From NCBI GenBank assembly GCA_002295705.1, contig DBHP01000009.1, positions 1 through 14,802 of the forward strand: DNA of 14,802 bases, read 5' to 3'. Shown piece after piece: positions 1 to 7,906 of this stretch. Source of the DNA: Candidatus Neomicrothrix sp. UBA825. Its GTDB lineage: Bacteria; Actinomycetota; Acidimicrobiia; Acidimicrobiales; UBA8592. The notes beneath the pieces were generated by a model. The model was not told the DNA's origin and searched no databases. It saw only the letters and a program-made list of their open reading frames with translations. Numbering within the stretch: the stretch's first letter is position 1; each line of letters opens with the position of its first letter. A program made the translations under genes and the position numbers.

Positions 1-624
1 GCGTTTGTTGACCTCGGGGGAATGGATGGTTTGATTCATGTATCCGAACTTTCTTGGAAGCACGTAAGTCACCCATCTGACGTCGTGACGATCGGCGACG
101 AAGTAGATGTTGAGGTGCTTGAGGTGGATTTGGATCGGGAACGAATCAGTCTCTCTCTCAAAGCAACTCAACAGGATCCTTGGCAAGAATTTGCGGACAC
201 CCATCAAGTAGGAGAATTGGTTTACGGACGGGTTACAAAATTGGTACCGTTTGGTAGCTTCATCCAAGTTGGTGACAATATTGAAGGGCTAGTCCATATC
301 TCTGAGATGTCCAATCATCATGTGGACCTTCCTGAGCAGGTTGTCACCCCAGGTGAAGAACTTTGGGTAAAGATAATAGACGTTGATCTAGAGAAACGGC
401 GAATAAGTCTATCCGTCAAACAAGCAGCGGAAGGTGGCATAGTAGCTGAAGAATATCAAGAGCACTTTGGTGAGCAGAACTATGACACTGAAGGAAACTA
501 CATCGGACCAGCTGTTGAGCTTGATCCAGAAGCTGCAGCTGATCTCGAAGAAGCATGGTCTGCCTATGAGAAGAGTGAACAAGAGCGTTTAGCTGCCGAA
601 ACAGAGGATGATCTAGAAATATAG
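1..624 (+). CDS. rpsA: 30S ribosomal protein S1, C-terminal part (5' end outside window)
   Basis: The reading frame is open from base 1 (first residues AFVDLGGMDGLIHVSELSW), so the gene starts upstream and 207 codons are visible. Two S1 (OB-fold) RNA-binding repeats are seen. The first covers about residues 1-53 and ends in the RISLSLKA motif. The second covers about residues 70-138, with the motifs KLVPFGSF and IEGLVHISEM and the ending RRISLSVK. The link DPWQEFA between them is typical of S1. An acidic tail of about 65 residues, rich in Glu and Ala, follows. Actinobacterial S1 proteins normally have four repeats, so these should be repeats 3 and 4. S1 binds mRNA on the 30S subunit and helps start translation. 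The TAG stop shares its last base with the GTG start of coaE, so the two are probably translationally coupled. The rpsA-coaE pairing is common in Actinomycetota. Confidence 0.96.
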   Translation, partial: AFVDLGGMDGLIHVSELSWKHVSHPSDVVTIGDEVDVEVLEVDLDRERISLSLKATQQDPWQEFADTHQVGELVYGRVTKLVPFGSFIQVGDNIEGLVHISEMSNHHVDLPEQVVTPGEELWVKIIDVDLEKRRISLSVKQAAEGGIVAEEYQEHFGEQNYDTEGNYIGPAVELDPEAAADLEEAWSAYEKSEQERLAAETEDDLEI

Positions 625-1256
625 TGGGTGAAATCGCGATCACCGGCGGGATAGGGTCTGGAAAGACTACTGTAGCGAAGCTAATTGTCAACAGGGGAGC
701 CGTACTCGTTGATGCGGATCAGATCGTAAAAGATTTACAGAGGCCTGGAGGCAAAGTCTTCAACAAAATCGTTGAGATTTATGGCAATGATATATTGCTA
801 GGCGATGGAGAACTTAACAGGCAGAAGATAGCTGAAATTGTCTTTAACGATGAGATGCAACTATCAAGATTCAATGATATTGTTCACCCTGCTGTCGGTG
901 AGGAAATGGGGATACGACGTAAGGAAGCGATTAAGCAGGGCAGTATTGTCTTAGTTGATATACCTCTGATGATTACCCCTGACGGAGAGCTTGGTCGAGA
1001 AGAGTATAAGCTATTTGATGGAATAATCGTAGTTGATTGCGAAATTGAAACAGCGGTATCGCGTCTGGTACAGCAAAGAGGTTTTGATGAAAAGGATGCA
1101 AGAGCGAGGATAGCTAAACAAGCAACGCCTGAGCAAAGACGTGAATTTGCTGATTTTCTAATTGATAATAATGGACCAGAAGAGAACCTCTCCAAACAAA
1201 TTGAAAAGTGTTGGGAATGGGTGCAAACTCTAACTGCAAAAAAACGAAACGTGTAA
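624..1256 (+). CDS. coaE: Dephospho-CoA kinase
   Basis: This enzyme phosphorylates the 3'-hydroxyl of dephospho-CoA with ATP, the last step of coenzyme A synthesis in the cytosol. The 210-residue protein is of normal family length. The P-loop GGIGSGKTT is at residues 8-16, the family DAD motif (VDADQIVK) at 29-36, and LNRQKIAEIVF, typical of the CoA domain, at 64-74. Further on are the HP motif (IVHPAV, 86-91), VDIPLM (111-116) and the lid-region pattern RIAKQ...R..AD..IDN (162-183). The start is GTG at 624, overlapping the rpsA stop by one base; it places the P-loop a few residues from the N-terminus, as expected. No separate Shine-Dalgarno is needed if coupled to rpsA. The Thr after the P-loop Lys replaces the more usual Ser, a conservative change. 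Confidence 0.95.
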   Translation: MGEIAITGGIGSGKTTVAKLIVNRGAVLVDADQIVKDLQRPGGKVFNKIVEIYGNDILLGDGELNRQKIAEIVFNDEMQLSRFNDIVHPAVGEEMGIRRKEAIKQGSIVLVDIPLMITPDGELGREEYKLFDGIIVVDCEIETAVSRLVQQRGFDEKDARARIAKQATPEQRREFADFLIDNNGPEENLSKQIEKCWEWVQTLTAKKRNV

Positions 1257-1259
1257 ACT
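1254..1259 (+). promoter_or_regulatory. Candidate -10 hexamer for leaderless uvrB transcription
   Basis: TAAACT fits the actinobacterial -10 pattern TANNNT and ends exactly six bases before the uvrB ATG, so transcription would begin at the start codon. It overlaps the coaE stop codon. No Shine-Dalgarno-like sequence precedes uvrB. No clear -35 box is visible. The call rests mainly on the same spacing recurring at four other genes in this window. Confidence 0.45.
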
Positions 1260-1265
1260 ACTTAC

Positions 1266-3308
1266 ATGGTTAATAGGTCAGAGGGTGTCCCTTTCAAAGT
1301 AGTTTCTGACTTTGAACCAGCTGGAGATCAACCAAATGCAATCCAAAATTTGGCCGCTGGTATTGAAAAGGGAGAGAAGTTCCAAACCCTGCTCGGCGTC
1401 ACAGGTTCAGGGAAAAGCGCCACTATTGCGTGGACGATCGAGAAGGTTCAGAGGCCAACACTGGTTATGGCGCCAAATAAATCACTCGCCGCGCAGTTAG
1501 CGAACGAATTACGTGAATTCTTTCCGAATAATCGAGTTGAGTATTTTGTTAGCTACTACGACTATTACCAGCCTGAAGCTTATATACCTTCGAGCGATAC
1601 ATACATTGAGAAAGATTCCTCAGTGAATGACGAAATAGATAGACTTCGACATGCATCGACAGCTGCTTTATTAACAAGACGTGACACAATCATCGTCGCA
1701 TCGGTTTCGTGCATTTACGGTTTGGGGTCTCCGGAAGAATACATGACTCAGCTCCTTGTTGTCCATAAGGGTCATGAGTACGACCAGCGCGAGATTCTTA
1801 AAAGGCTTGTAGCCATGCAGTATGACCGGAACGATATGAACCTTGTCAGGGGAACCTTTCGAGTGCGAGGTGGAGTTATTGAAGTTCATCCTGCGTACGA
1901 AGAGAACGTGTTCCAAATCGAGTTTTTCGGAGATGAAATAGAGAGGATTACGGAAGTAAATCCGGTCACAGGAGAAGTAATAAATCAAGAATCCGAATTA
2001 GTTATCTTTCCAGCAACGCATTACGCAGCAAGTAATGAACGGCTAACCAGAGCTATGAACGGCATTGAAAAAGAGTTACAAACGCAACTGAAAAAATTCA
2101 AAGACAATAATCAACTTCTCGAAGCGCAACGCCTTCGTATGCGCACAGAACATGACTTAGAAATGATGGATGAGGTTGGATTTTGCACCGGGATTGAAAA
2201 CTATTCCATGCACATTGACGGAAGAAATTCTGGTGATCCACCGTTTACGTTATTGGATTACTTTCCTGAAGATTTCCTATGTGTAATAGATGAATCACAT
2301 GTTGCAGTGCCTCAGCTACATGGACAATATGCTGGAGACCGGCGAAGAAAAGAAACTCTTATTGAACACGGATTTCGTCTCCCATCGGCTGCTGATAATA
2401 GGCCACTGATGTTCGAAGAAATAATAAAGCGATTAAATCAGGTTGTGTTCTTGTCCGCTACCCCTGGCCAATACGAAATAGCTGAATCCACTCAAATCGT
2501 AGAGCAAATTATTAGGCCAACGGGTTTGATTGATCCAGAGGTGATCGTTAAACCGACTACGGGTCAAATCGATGACTTGATTGAATTAATAAAGCTGCGC
2601 ATAGAGAAAGATGAGCGCGTACTCGTCACAACTCTTACAAAAAAAATGTCCGAGGACTTAAGTGACTACCTTCTTGAGATTGGGATAAGAGTTAGATATC
2701 TGCATAGTGATATTGACACGATTGAACGAATAGAAATTTTGCGAGATTTACGTCTCGGAGAATTTGACGTTCTCGTAGGCATAAATTTGCTACGCGAAGG
2801 TTTGGACCTTCCAGAGGTCTCTCTCGTCGCAATCCTCGACGCTGACAAAGAAGGATTCCTTAGAAGCGAAACCTCATTAATACAAACGATAGGCCGAGCT
2901 GCACGAAATGTCGGCGGGCAAGTTGTCATGTATGCCGACCAAGTAACTAACTCAATGCAGCGTGCGATTTCGGAAACAAACCGCAGGCGACAAATGCAGA
3001 TGCATTACAACCAAGCAAATGGCATTGATCCAAAAACTATCAGGAAGGCTGTAACAGATATTTTATCCATGATTAGGCCAGCTAACTCTGAAGCCTCACT
3101 GCCCAAAAGTGAGCAAAGAAATTTGCAAAGTCAGTCAAAGCATATACGCGACAGCTTTGAGCATTTAGCTGAAGGACAATTAGAACGACTCATAATGACT
3201 CTAGAAGAAGAAATGAATGAAGCTGCTGGCGATTTGAGGTTTGAATATGCTGCGCGACTTAGGGATGAAATTCGAGAGATAAAACGAGATCTCAAAGATA
3301 TGAAATGA
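1266..3308 (+). CDS. uvrB: UvrABC system protein B (excinuclease, damage-verifying helicase)
   Basis: UvrB is loaded by UvrA onto damaged DNA, verifies the lesion with its ATP-driven limited helicase activity, and recruits UvrC. The 680 residues match the family. In order: Walker A GVTGSGKS at 44-51; the beta-hairpin region rich in tyrosine (SYYDYYQPEAYIP, 96-108) that is inserted between DNA strands; the UvrA-interacting domain from about 155 to 245; helicase motif II DESH at 342-345; motif III LSATP at 396-400; motif V NLLREGLDLPE at 507-517; motif VI QTIGRAARN at 540-548. The C-terminal UVR coiled coil at about 638-673 binds UvrC. The start ATG lies nine bases after the coaE stop and has no Shine-Dalgarno, so a leaderless start is proposed. 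No actinobacterial LexA-type box is visible upstream, although one inside coaE cannot be excluded by eye. Confidence 0.98.
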   Translation: MVNRSEGVPFKVVSDFEPAGDQPNAIQNLAAGIEKGEKFQTLLGVTGSGKSATIAWTIEKVQRPTLVMAPNKSLAAQLANELREFFPNNRVEYFVSYYDYYQPEAYIPSSDTYIEKDSSVNDEIDRLRHASTAALLTRRDTIIVASVSCIYGLGSPEEYMTQLLVVHKGHEYDQREILKRLVAMQYDRNDMNLVRGTFRVRGGVIEVHPAYEENVFQIEFFGDEIERITEVNPVTGEVINQESELVIFPATHYAASNERLTRAMNGIEKELQTQLKKFKDNNQLLEAQRLRMRTEHDLEMMDEVGFCTGIENYSMHIDGRNSGDPPFTLLDYFPEDFLCVIDESHVAVPQLHGQYAGDRRRKETLIEHGFRLPSAADNRPLMFEEIIKRLNQVVFLSATPGQYEIAESTQIVEQIIRPTGLIDPEVIVKPTTGQIDDLIELIKLRIEKDERVLVTTLTKKMSEDLSDYLLEIGIRVRYLHSDIDTIERIEILRDLRLGEFDVLVGINLLREGLDLPEVSLVAILDADKEGFLRSETSLIQTIGRAARNVGGQVVMYADQVTNSMQRAISETNRRRQMQMHYNQANGIDPKTIRKAVTDILSMIRPANSEASLPKSEQRNLQSQSKHIRDSFEHLAEGQLERLIMTLEEEMNEAAGDLRFEYAARLRDEIREIKRDLKDMK

Positions 3309-3342
3309 TCCGTGGGACTTACCTTTTGCATATATAAGAGAA

Positions 3343-3348
3343 TAAAAT
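3343..3348 (+). promoter_or_regulatory. Candidate -10 hexamer for the MpaB-like gene
   Basis: TAAAAT matches the TATAAT consensus at 5 of 6 positions. It lies in the 60-bp uvrB-mpaB gap. A weak -35-like TTACCT is 18 bases upstream (3319-3324). Transcription would start near 3355, leaving a short leader that contains the Shine-Dalgarno AAAGGA at 3358-3363, about five bases before the ATG. The region is generally AT-rich, so chance matches are likely. Confidence 0.35.
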
Positions 3349-3368
3349 AATGATGCTAAAGGAAAAAC

Positions 3369-4247
3369 ATGGGTATCAAAGAACGAGTAACTGCACGTGT
3401 TGTAGATCTCTTTTCACATAGCGAAAGACCGCTACAAAACACAGAAAAGTATGAAGGAGACCCAGGACTTTTTGGCCCAGGTTCCATAAGCTGGGAAGTC
3501 CTAGGAGATGTTTCAAGTTTCGTTGGGGGAATCAGGGCTCTGCTAATCCAAGCTGCGCATCCTGAGGTTGCTGCTGGAGTTGCTGATCACTCAAGCTACA
3601 GAGAGGACCCACTAGGGCGACTAAGTAGAACAGCCTACTACGTTACATCAATGACCTATGGCGCGATGCCCGAAACAGAAGAAGCCATTTCTATGGTTAA
3701 CTATGCGCACCAACGAGTATCTGGGATTTCGGAGCGAGGAAGAGCCTATAGTGCATCAAGCCCACAATACAGCGCCTGGGTGCACAACACTTTAACAAAT
3801 TCATTTCTAGAGGCATTTCAAGTTTTTAAAAGGCCAGTCACAGAAACAGAAGCAGATCAATTTGTAGCAGAGCAAGCATTAATAGGGGAGCGAATGGGGG
3901 CAGACCCATTACCGCAGACTGCTCACGAGCTTAAAGAATGGGTAAATTCTCATCCTGATTTGGCTGATTCAAAAGCACTGCGTGAAGCAATAGAATTCCT
4001 TAAAAACCCTCCCCTTTCACGAACAGAGTCAATTGGGTACCGCATACTCCAGCGTGCTGCCGCAACAACTATTGAACCAGAGTTACGCATGCTACTCGGA
4101 CTGAAGTCATCGAAATTGAATTTGTATATTGGCAAAACATTAATCCGTGGACTCAGGTGGGCTCTGAAATATAGCCCTTCTTGGAAAGCTGCCTTAGTCC
4201 GAAGCAAAGCTGACTTTGATTCTAAGTTATTTAGAAGCGATGTTTAG
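3369..4247 (+). CDS. MpaB-like (DUF2236) putative haem-dependent oxygenase
   Basis: The 292-residue protein matches the MpaB / rubber-oxygenase (latex clearing protein) catalytic domain family, formerly DUF2236. Visible hallmarks are FGPGSISWEVLGD (35-47), QAAHPEVAAGVADHS (61-75), DPLGRLSRT (80-88), a His in the AHQRVSG segment (about 113-119), the SPQYSAWVH segment (131-139) and the later ERMGADPLP (174-182). Characterised members bind haem b and oxidise hydrocarbons or protein-derived substrates. Most actinobacterial members are uncharacterised, so the substrate here is unknown. No signal peptide or obvious membrane helix is seen, which suggests a cytosolic protein, unlike secreted Lcp. The start ATG has a good Shine-Dalgarno (AAAGGA). 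The gene sits between uvrB and uvrA and converges with the hydrolase gene, leaving 17 bases between their stop codons. A link to DNA repair is not indicated by the sequence. Confidence 0.85.
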   Translation: MGIKERVTARVVDLFSHSERPLQNTEKYEGDPGLFGPGSISWEVLGDVSSFVGGIRALLIQAAHPEVAAGVADHSSYREDPLGRLSRTAYYVTSMTYGAMPETEEAISMVNYAHQRVSGISERGRAYSASSPQYSAWVHNTLTNSFLEAFQVFKRPVTETEADQFVAEQALIGERMGADPLPQTAHELKEWVNSHPDLADSKALREAIEFLKNPPLSRTESIGYRILQRAAATTIEPELRMLLGLKSSKLNLYIGKTLIRGLRWALKYSPSWKAALVRSKADFDSKLFRSDV

Positions 4248-4264
4248 CAGTTGGTAATTTTAAG

Positions 4265-4924
4265 TCATCCACCAGTCGACGAAGCGAGGTCAAGGAGAAA
4301 GTCAGTGACTAACTCCGGCTTACTAAGAAATGGAGAGTGGCCACATTCCCACTCGACGACTTTATCAGCCTTCTTCGCCATAGCGTATTGGAGGTCAGGG
4401 GGGATAGCCTCGTCTTCTCGGCATACGATGTATGTTGAATGCTTCTCGCGCCACGCTTCTCCTATGCCCTTAGACCCTGCCGCAATAGGAAAAGGGCGTA
4501 AAAGCTCTTTTGAGGCTTCTGCGAGATTTGGTTCAACATCTGCGTAGAAGGCAGGAATTGCAGCGCTTTTCTTAACCTCAGAGATGAGGTTTTCATCCAC
4601 ATCAATTTGAATCTTGGAACCATCAAGCTGCATTGACTCTCCATCTTCTAGAAGAATTGCACTGAGGTAAATTAACTGGTCAACGTTCTGTTTGGCTCCA
4701 GCCGCACCAGAAATTACAATGCCGCCATAACTATGGCCAAGAAGTATCACTTGGTTGTCAATGGCGTCTATGGCACTCGAAACGGAAGCGATGTCATCGT
4801 TAACGCCTGTGAATGGCAAATTTACAGAATGGGTATCAACTCCTTCGTTCAATAATCCTTTCTCAACGAAATCCCAACACCAAGACCCATGCCAAGCGCC
4901 GTGAATCAGCAGAATAGACTTCAT
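4265..4924 (-). CDS. Alpha/beta hydrolase (small esterase/MenH-like fold), substrate unknown
   Basis: This is the only minus-strand gene in the window: 219 residues with the alpha/beta-hydrolase layout. The N-terminal strand and oxyanion motif LIHGAWHGSWCW is at 6-17. The nucleophile elbow GHSYGG is at 63-68 with Ser65. The probable acid is Asp171 in CREDEAIP (168-175), and the probable catalytic base is His196 in ECGHSPFLSKPE (193-204). The HGAWHGSWCW start and the late GHSPFLSKPE motif resemble the short esterases related to plant methyl-ketone synthase and salicylate esterases (alpha/beta hydrolase family 6), which are common in Actinomycetota. No signal peptide or lid insertion is evident. 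The gene is divergent from uvrA with 71 bases between starts. It has no well-placed Shine-Dalgarno; a GGAG lies 12 bases upstream, and TAATAT six bases upstream suggests a leaderless message. The substrate cannot be predicted. Confidence 0.88.
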   Translation of the reverse strand: MKSILLIHGAWHGSWCWDFVEKGLLNEGVDTHSVNLPFTGVNDDIASVSSAIDAIDNQVILLGHSYGGIVISGAAGAKQNVDQLIYLSAILLEDGESMQLDGSKIQIDVDENLISEVKKSAAIPAFYADVEPNLAEASKELLRPFPIAAGSKGIGEAWREKHSTYIVCREDEAIPPDLQYAMAKKADKVVEWECGHSPFLSKPELVTDFLLDLASSTGG

Positions 4925-4930
4925 AAACTC

Positions 4931-4936
4931 ATATTA
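4931..4936 (-). promoter_or_regulatory. Candidate -10 hexamer for leaderless hydrolase transcription
   Basis: On the minus strand this reads TAATAT, fits TANNNT, and is separated from the hydrolase ATG by exactly six bases. Transcription would start at or next to the start codon. The left arm of the TTACTC/GAGTAA inverted repeat overlaps it. No clear -35 is seen. Confidence 0.4.
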
Positions 4937-4947
4937 CTCCAGAGTAA
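4934..4947. promoter_or_regulatory. Short inverted repeat, possible operator in the divergent hydrolase/uvrA gap
   Basis: TTACTC-CA-GAGTAA has two perfect 6-base arms around a 2-base centre. It lies in the 71-bp divergent intergenic region and overlaps the proposed hydrolase -10 element, a place where a dimeric repressor could act. It does not match the usual actinobacterial LexA box (GAAC-N4-GTTC core). No regulator gene is present nearby, and a 6-base dyad can occur by chance. Confidence 0.25.
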
Positions 4948-4983
4948 ATGCGCCAGAATAATGTACTTATGAAATTGGTTGAT

Positions 4984-4989
4984 TAAATT
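4984..4989 (+). promoter_or_regulatory. Candidate -10 hexamer for leaderless uvrA transcription
   Basis: TAAATT fits TANNNT and ends six bases before the GTG start of uvrA. A TG dinucleotide at 4980-4981 gives an extended -10-like TGATTAAAT. There is no Shine-Dalgarno ahead of this GTG. A competing site, AATAAT at 4957-4962, would give a leader of about 27 bases that still lacks a Shine-Dalgarno. Confidence 0.45.
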
Positions 4990-4995
4990 AAGAAT

Positions 4996-7869
4996 GTGGC
5001 TGAAAATCTCGTCGTTAAAGGAGCTAGAGAGCATAATCTCAAAGCTGTGGATATAGAACTTCCGCGCGACAAACTCATTGTTTTTACAGGAATTTCTGGT
5101 TCAGGTAAATCATCTCTCGCTTTCGACACGATCTATGCAGAGGGGCAGCGCCGCTATGTAGAGTCGCTATCAGCCTATGCACGACAATTTCTAGGGCAGA
5201 TGGATAAACCCGATGTGGACTTTATAGAAGGGTTGTCTCCTGCAATTTCAATAGACCAAAAGAGTGCGAGCAGGAATCCTCGCTCGACAGTGGGGACGAT
5301 AACAGAAGTTTATGACTACTTAAGGCTTCTTTTCGCAAGAATAGGAACACCTCACGACCCAGAGACTGGAGAAAAGCTTGTTCGGCAAACACCACAACAG
5401 ATTGTTGATAGGGTTATGGAGCTCAAGCATGAGGAACGTTTCCAAATACTAGCTCCCGTTGTTAGAGGTCGAAAGGGAACTTACGACACGCTTGTTACAG
5501 ATCTAGCTGCGCAGGGGTTTACTCGAGCGATCATCGATGGTGAAATGATCAACTTGAATGATGTAGCTGGGACGAATGAAGATGGTACCCCGGTGCTTCA
5601 ACTTGAGCGTTATGAAATGCATGACATCTCCGTGATTGTGGACCGGCTCGTAATGCGTGACGGCATCGCTAGAAGACTTACAGATTCAATAGAAACTGCA
5701 TTGAAGCTTGCTGATGGGGTAATACAAGTTGAGATTCTGAAAGAAAAAAAACAATCGGATCTTCTTACCTTTTCAATTCATTTCAGTCGGCCCAGCGATG
5801 GGAAATCGTTTGAAGAATTAGAACCACGTAATTTCAGTTTTAACTCTCCATATGGTGCCTGTGTCTCGTGTGATGGATTGGGAACGCGCTTTGAGGTGGA
5901 TTCGCAATTAGTAGTTCCCAACACTGATTTGGCACTTTCGGAGGGAGCTATCGCACCCTGGTCCACAGGAAGAAGTAAATATTTTCAGCTGCTTCTTACC
6001 TCAGTCGCAGAACAAAATGAAATCTCAATGGATACCCCGTGGAAAAAACTACCTGCCAAATCAAAAAAGATGATCCTACAAGGTGTTGGAAACAAAAGAA
6101 TCACCGTCACGTATACAAACCGGTTTGGCAGAACAAGAAATTTTCAAGCGACTTTTGAAGGAGTGATACCCAACCTCCGCCGCCGCCATCGAGAAGCAGA
6201 TACCGATAAACAAAGAGAGCAAATTGAAGGTTATATGCGGCAAATACCATGCCCTGAGTGCAATGGCGACCGCCTAAAGCCATTGTCGCTTGCAGTAACT
6301 ATTAACAAATTAAGCATAGCTGACCTTTGCAATATGAGCATAAAAGAGGCAGCGATCAGAATTAGCAAAATTAATCTAAACAAACGAGATGAAATGATAG
6401 CCGAACCTATTCTGAAAGAAATAAATTCGCGCATGGGTTTCCTCTTGGACGTAGGGCTGGAATATCTGTCCCTACATAGGGCAGCGAGTACCTTATCAGG
6501 GGGGGAAGCGCAACGAATCCGTTTAGCATCGCAAATAGGCTCGGGTCTGGTAGGCGTGCTGTACGTCTTAGATGAACCATCAATCGGTTTGCATCAGCGA
6601 GATAACAAAAGGTTGATTGAAACTCTTGAGAGACTTAGAGATATTGGAAATAGCGTCTTGGTTGTTGAACACGATGAAGAAACAATCTGTGTCGCTGACC
6701 ACATCGTTGATATCGGCCCTGGAGCAGGCGAACACGGAGGAGTTATTGTCCACTCAGGCTCAGTTTCGCAATTAAAAAAAAATAAAGACTCAATAACGGG
6801 TCAATATATTTCTGGCAAACGATTAATTTCTACCCCGAAGGAACGAAGAACCCCCAGCGGGGAATGGGTCACAATTAAAGGAGCAAGAGAACATAATCTG
6901 AAGAACATAGACGTTGAAATCCCACTCGGTTGCTTCATCTCTGTGACAGGAGTATCTGGGTCTGGAAAATCTACGCTGGTCAATGACATTCTTTACAGAG
7001 CACTCATGCAGCAGATATATAAATCAAAGGTTGCACCAGGGCTACATACTGGCATTGAAGGGTTAGAGTCACTTGACAAAGTAATAAATATTGACCAGCA
7101 ACCCATAGGAAGAACACCGAGGTCAAATCCCGCAACCTACACAGGTGTATTTGATAACGTCAGAAAGCTCTTTGCTCAAACAACAGAATCAAAAGTAAGA
7201 GGCTACCTACCAGGAAGATTCTCATTTAACGTGAAAGGCGGAAGGTGCGAAGCGTGCTCTGGAGATGGCACAATTAAAATTGAGATGCATTTCCTGCCGG
7301 ACGTTTACGTTCCTTGTGAGGTTTGCAATGGGGCAAGGTACAACCGAGACACTTTGGATGTTCACTTCAAGGGTAAGAATATCGCCGATATTTTGAACAT
7401 GCCTTGTGAAGAAGCCTTAGAGTTCTTCGAGAACCAACCACCCATCGTTCGCCATATGCAAACCTTAGTGGACGTTGGCCTCGGCTATGTACGTTTAGGG
7501 CAACCGGCCCCTACCCTTTCAGGTGGCGAAGCGCAACGAGTGAAACTTGCAAGCGAACTCGCCAAACGATCTACAGGACACACAATGTATATTCTTGATG
7601 AACCAACGACAGGTTTACATTTTGAAGATGTAAATAAGCTTTTGACCGTCCTGAGTCGGCTAGTTGATCAAGGGAATACAATTGTTGTCATTGAACATAA
7701 TCTTGATGTCATTAAATCGTCTGACTGGGTAATCGACCTAGGGCCCAATGGGGGAGATGGGGGAGGAACGGTTATCGCAGAAGGCACTCCAGAACAGGTA
7801 GCAAAAACACAAGCAAGTTTCACAGGAGAATTCCTTAGACCTATTCTTAATAAAGCAGGAACTCTCTGA
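4996..7869 (+). CDS. uvrA: UvrABC system protein A (damage-sensing ABC ATPase)
   Basis: UvrA dimers detect DNA distortion and hand UvrB to the lesion. The 957-residue protein has the two ABC modules of the family. Module I has Walker A GISGSGKSS (32-40), signature LSGGEAQRIRLAS (500-512) and Walker B YVLDEPSIGLH (523-533). Module II has Walker A GVSGSGKST (652-660), signature LSGGEAQRVKLAS (841-853) and Walker B YILDEPTTGLH (865-875). The C-terminal zinc hairpin is intact: Cys751, Cys754, Cys774 and Cys777, with the canonical 19-residue loop. In module I, Cys289/Cys292 and Cys419/Cys422 are present. However, the two N-terminal partner motifs are not: canonical CPxC/CPxH after the ARIG segment reads HDPETG here (120-125), and the CPxC before the EELEPR motif reads HFSRPSDGK (262-270). 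The GTG start is chosen because LVVKGAREHNLK is the conserved N-terminus. The gene precedes uvrC by 37 bases. Confidence 0.98.
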   Translation: MAENLVVKGAREHNLKAVDIELPRDKLIVFTGISGSGKSSLAFDTIYAEGQRRYVESLSAYARQFLGQMDKPDVDFIEGLSPAISIDQKSASRNPRSTVGTITEVYDYLRLLFARIGTPHDPETGEKLVRQTPQQIVDRVMELKHEERFQILAPVVRGRKGTYDTLVTDLAAQGFTRAIIDGEMINLNDVAGTNEDGTPVLQLERYEMHDISVIVDRLVMRDGIARRLTDSIETALKLADGVIQVEILKEKKQSDLLTFSIHFSRPSDGKSFEELEPRNFSFNSPYGACVSCDGLGTRFEVDSQLVVPNTDLALSEGAIAPWSTGRSKYFQLLLTSVAEQNEISMDTPWKKLPAKSKKMILQGVGNKRITVTYTNRFGRTRNFQATFEGVIPNLRRRHREADTDKQREQIEGYMRQIPCPECNGDRLKPLSLAVTINKLSIADLCNMSIKEAAIRISKINLNKRDEMIAEPILKEINSRMGFLLDVGLEYLSLHRAASTLSGGEAQRIRLASQIGSGLVGVLYVLDEPSIGLHQRDNKRLIETLERLRDIGNSVLVVEHDEETICVADHIVDIGPGAGEHGGVIVHSGSVSQLKKNKDSITGQYISGKRLISTPKERRTPSGEWVTIKGAREHNLKNIDVEIPLGCFISVTGVSGSGKSTLVNDILYRALMQQIYKSKVAPGLHTGIEGLESLDKVINIDQQPIGRTPRSNPATYTGVFDNVRKLFAQTTESKVRGYLPGRFSFNVKGGRCEACSGDGTIKIEMHFLPDVYVPCEVCNGARYNRDTLDVHFKGKNIADILNMPCEEALEFFENQPPIVRHMQTLVDVGLGYVRLGQPAPTLSGGEAQRVKLASELAKRSTGHTMYILDEPTTGLHFEDVNKLLTVLSRLVDQGNTIVVIEHNLDVIKSSDWVIDLGPNGGDGGGTVIAEGTPEQVAKTQASFTGEFLRPILNKAGTL

Positions 7870-7906
7870 TTAATCAAAGAAACAGCAAACGTCACCTAGG
7901 AAAAGG

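Noticed and set aside
4205..4236. Two tandem small stem-loops at the end of the mpaB-like gene (CAAAG/CTTTG at 4205-4218 and TTCTAA/TTAGAA at 4220-4236), possible terminators for the convergent genes.
   Set aside because: Stems are only 5-6 bases, mostly A-T, lie inside coding sequence, and no U-tract follows in either direction.
4251..4547. A 98-codon open frame on the + strand opposite the hydrolase gene.
   Set aside because: It is antisense to a clearly recognisable hydrolase with its catalytic triad, has no Shine-Dalgarno, and its translation resembles no family.
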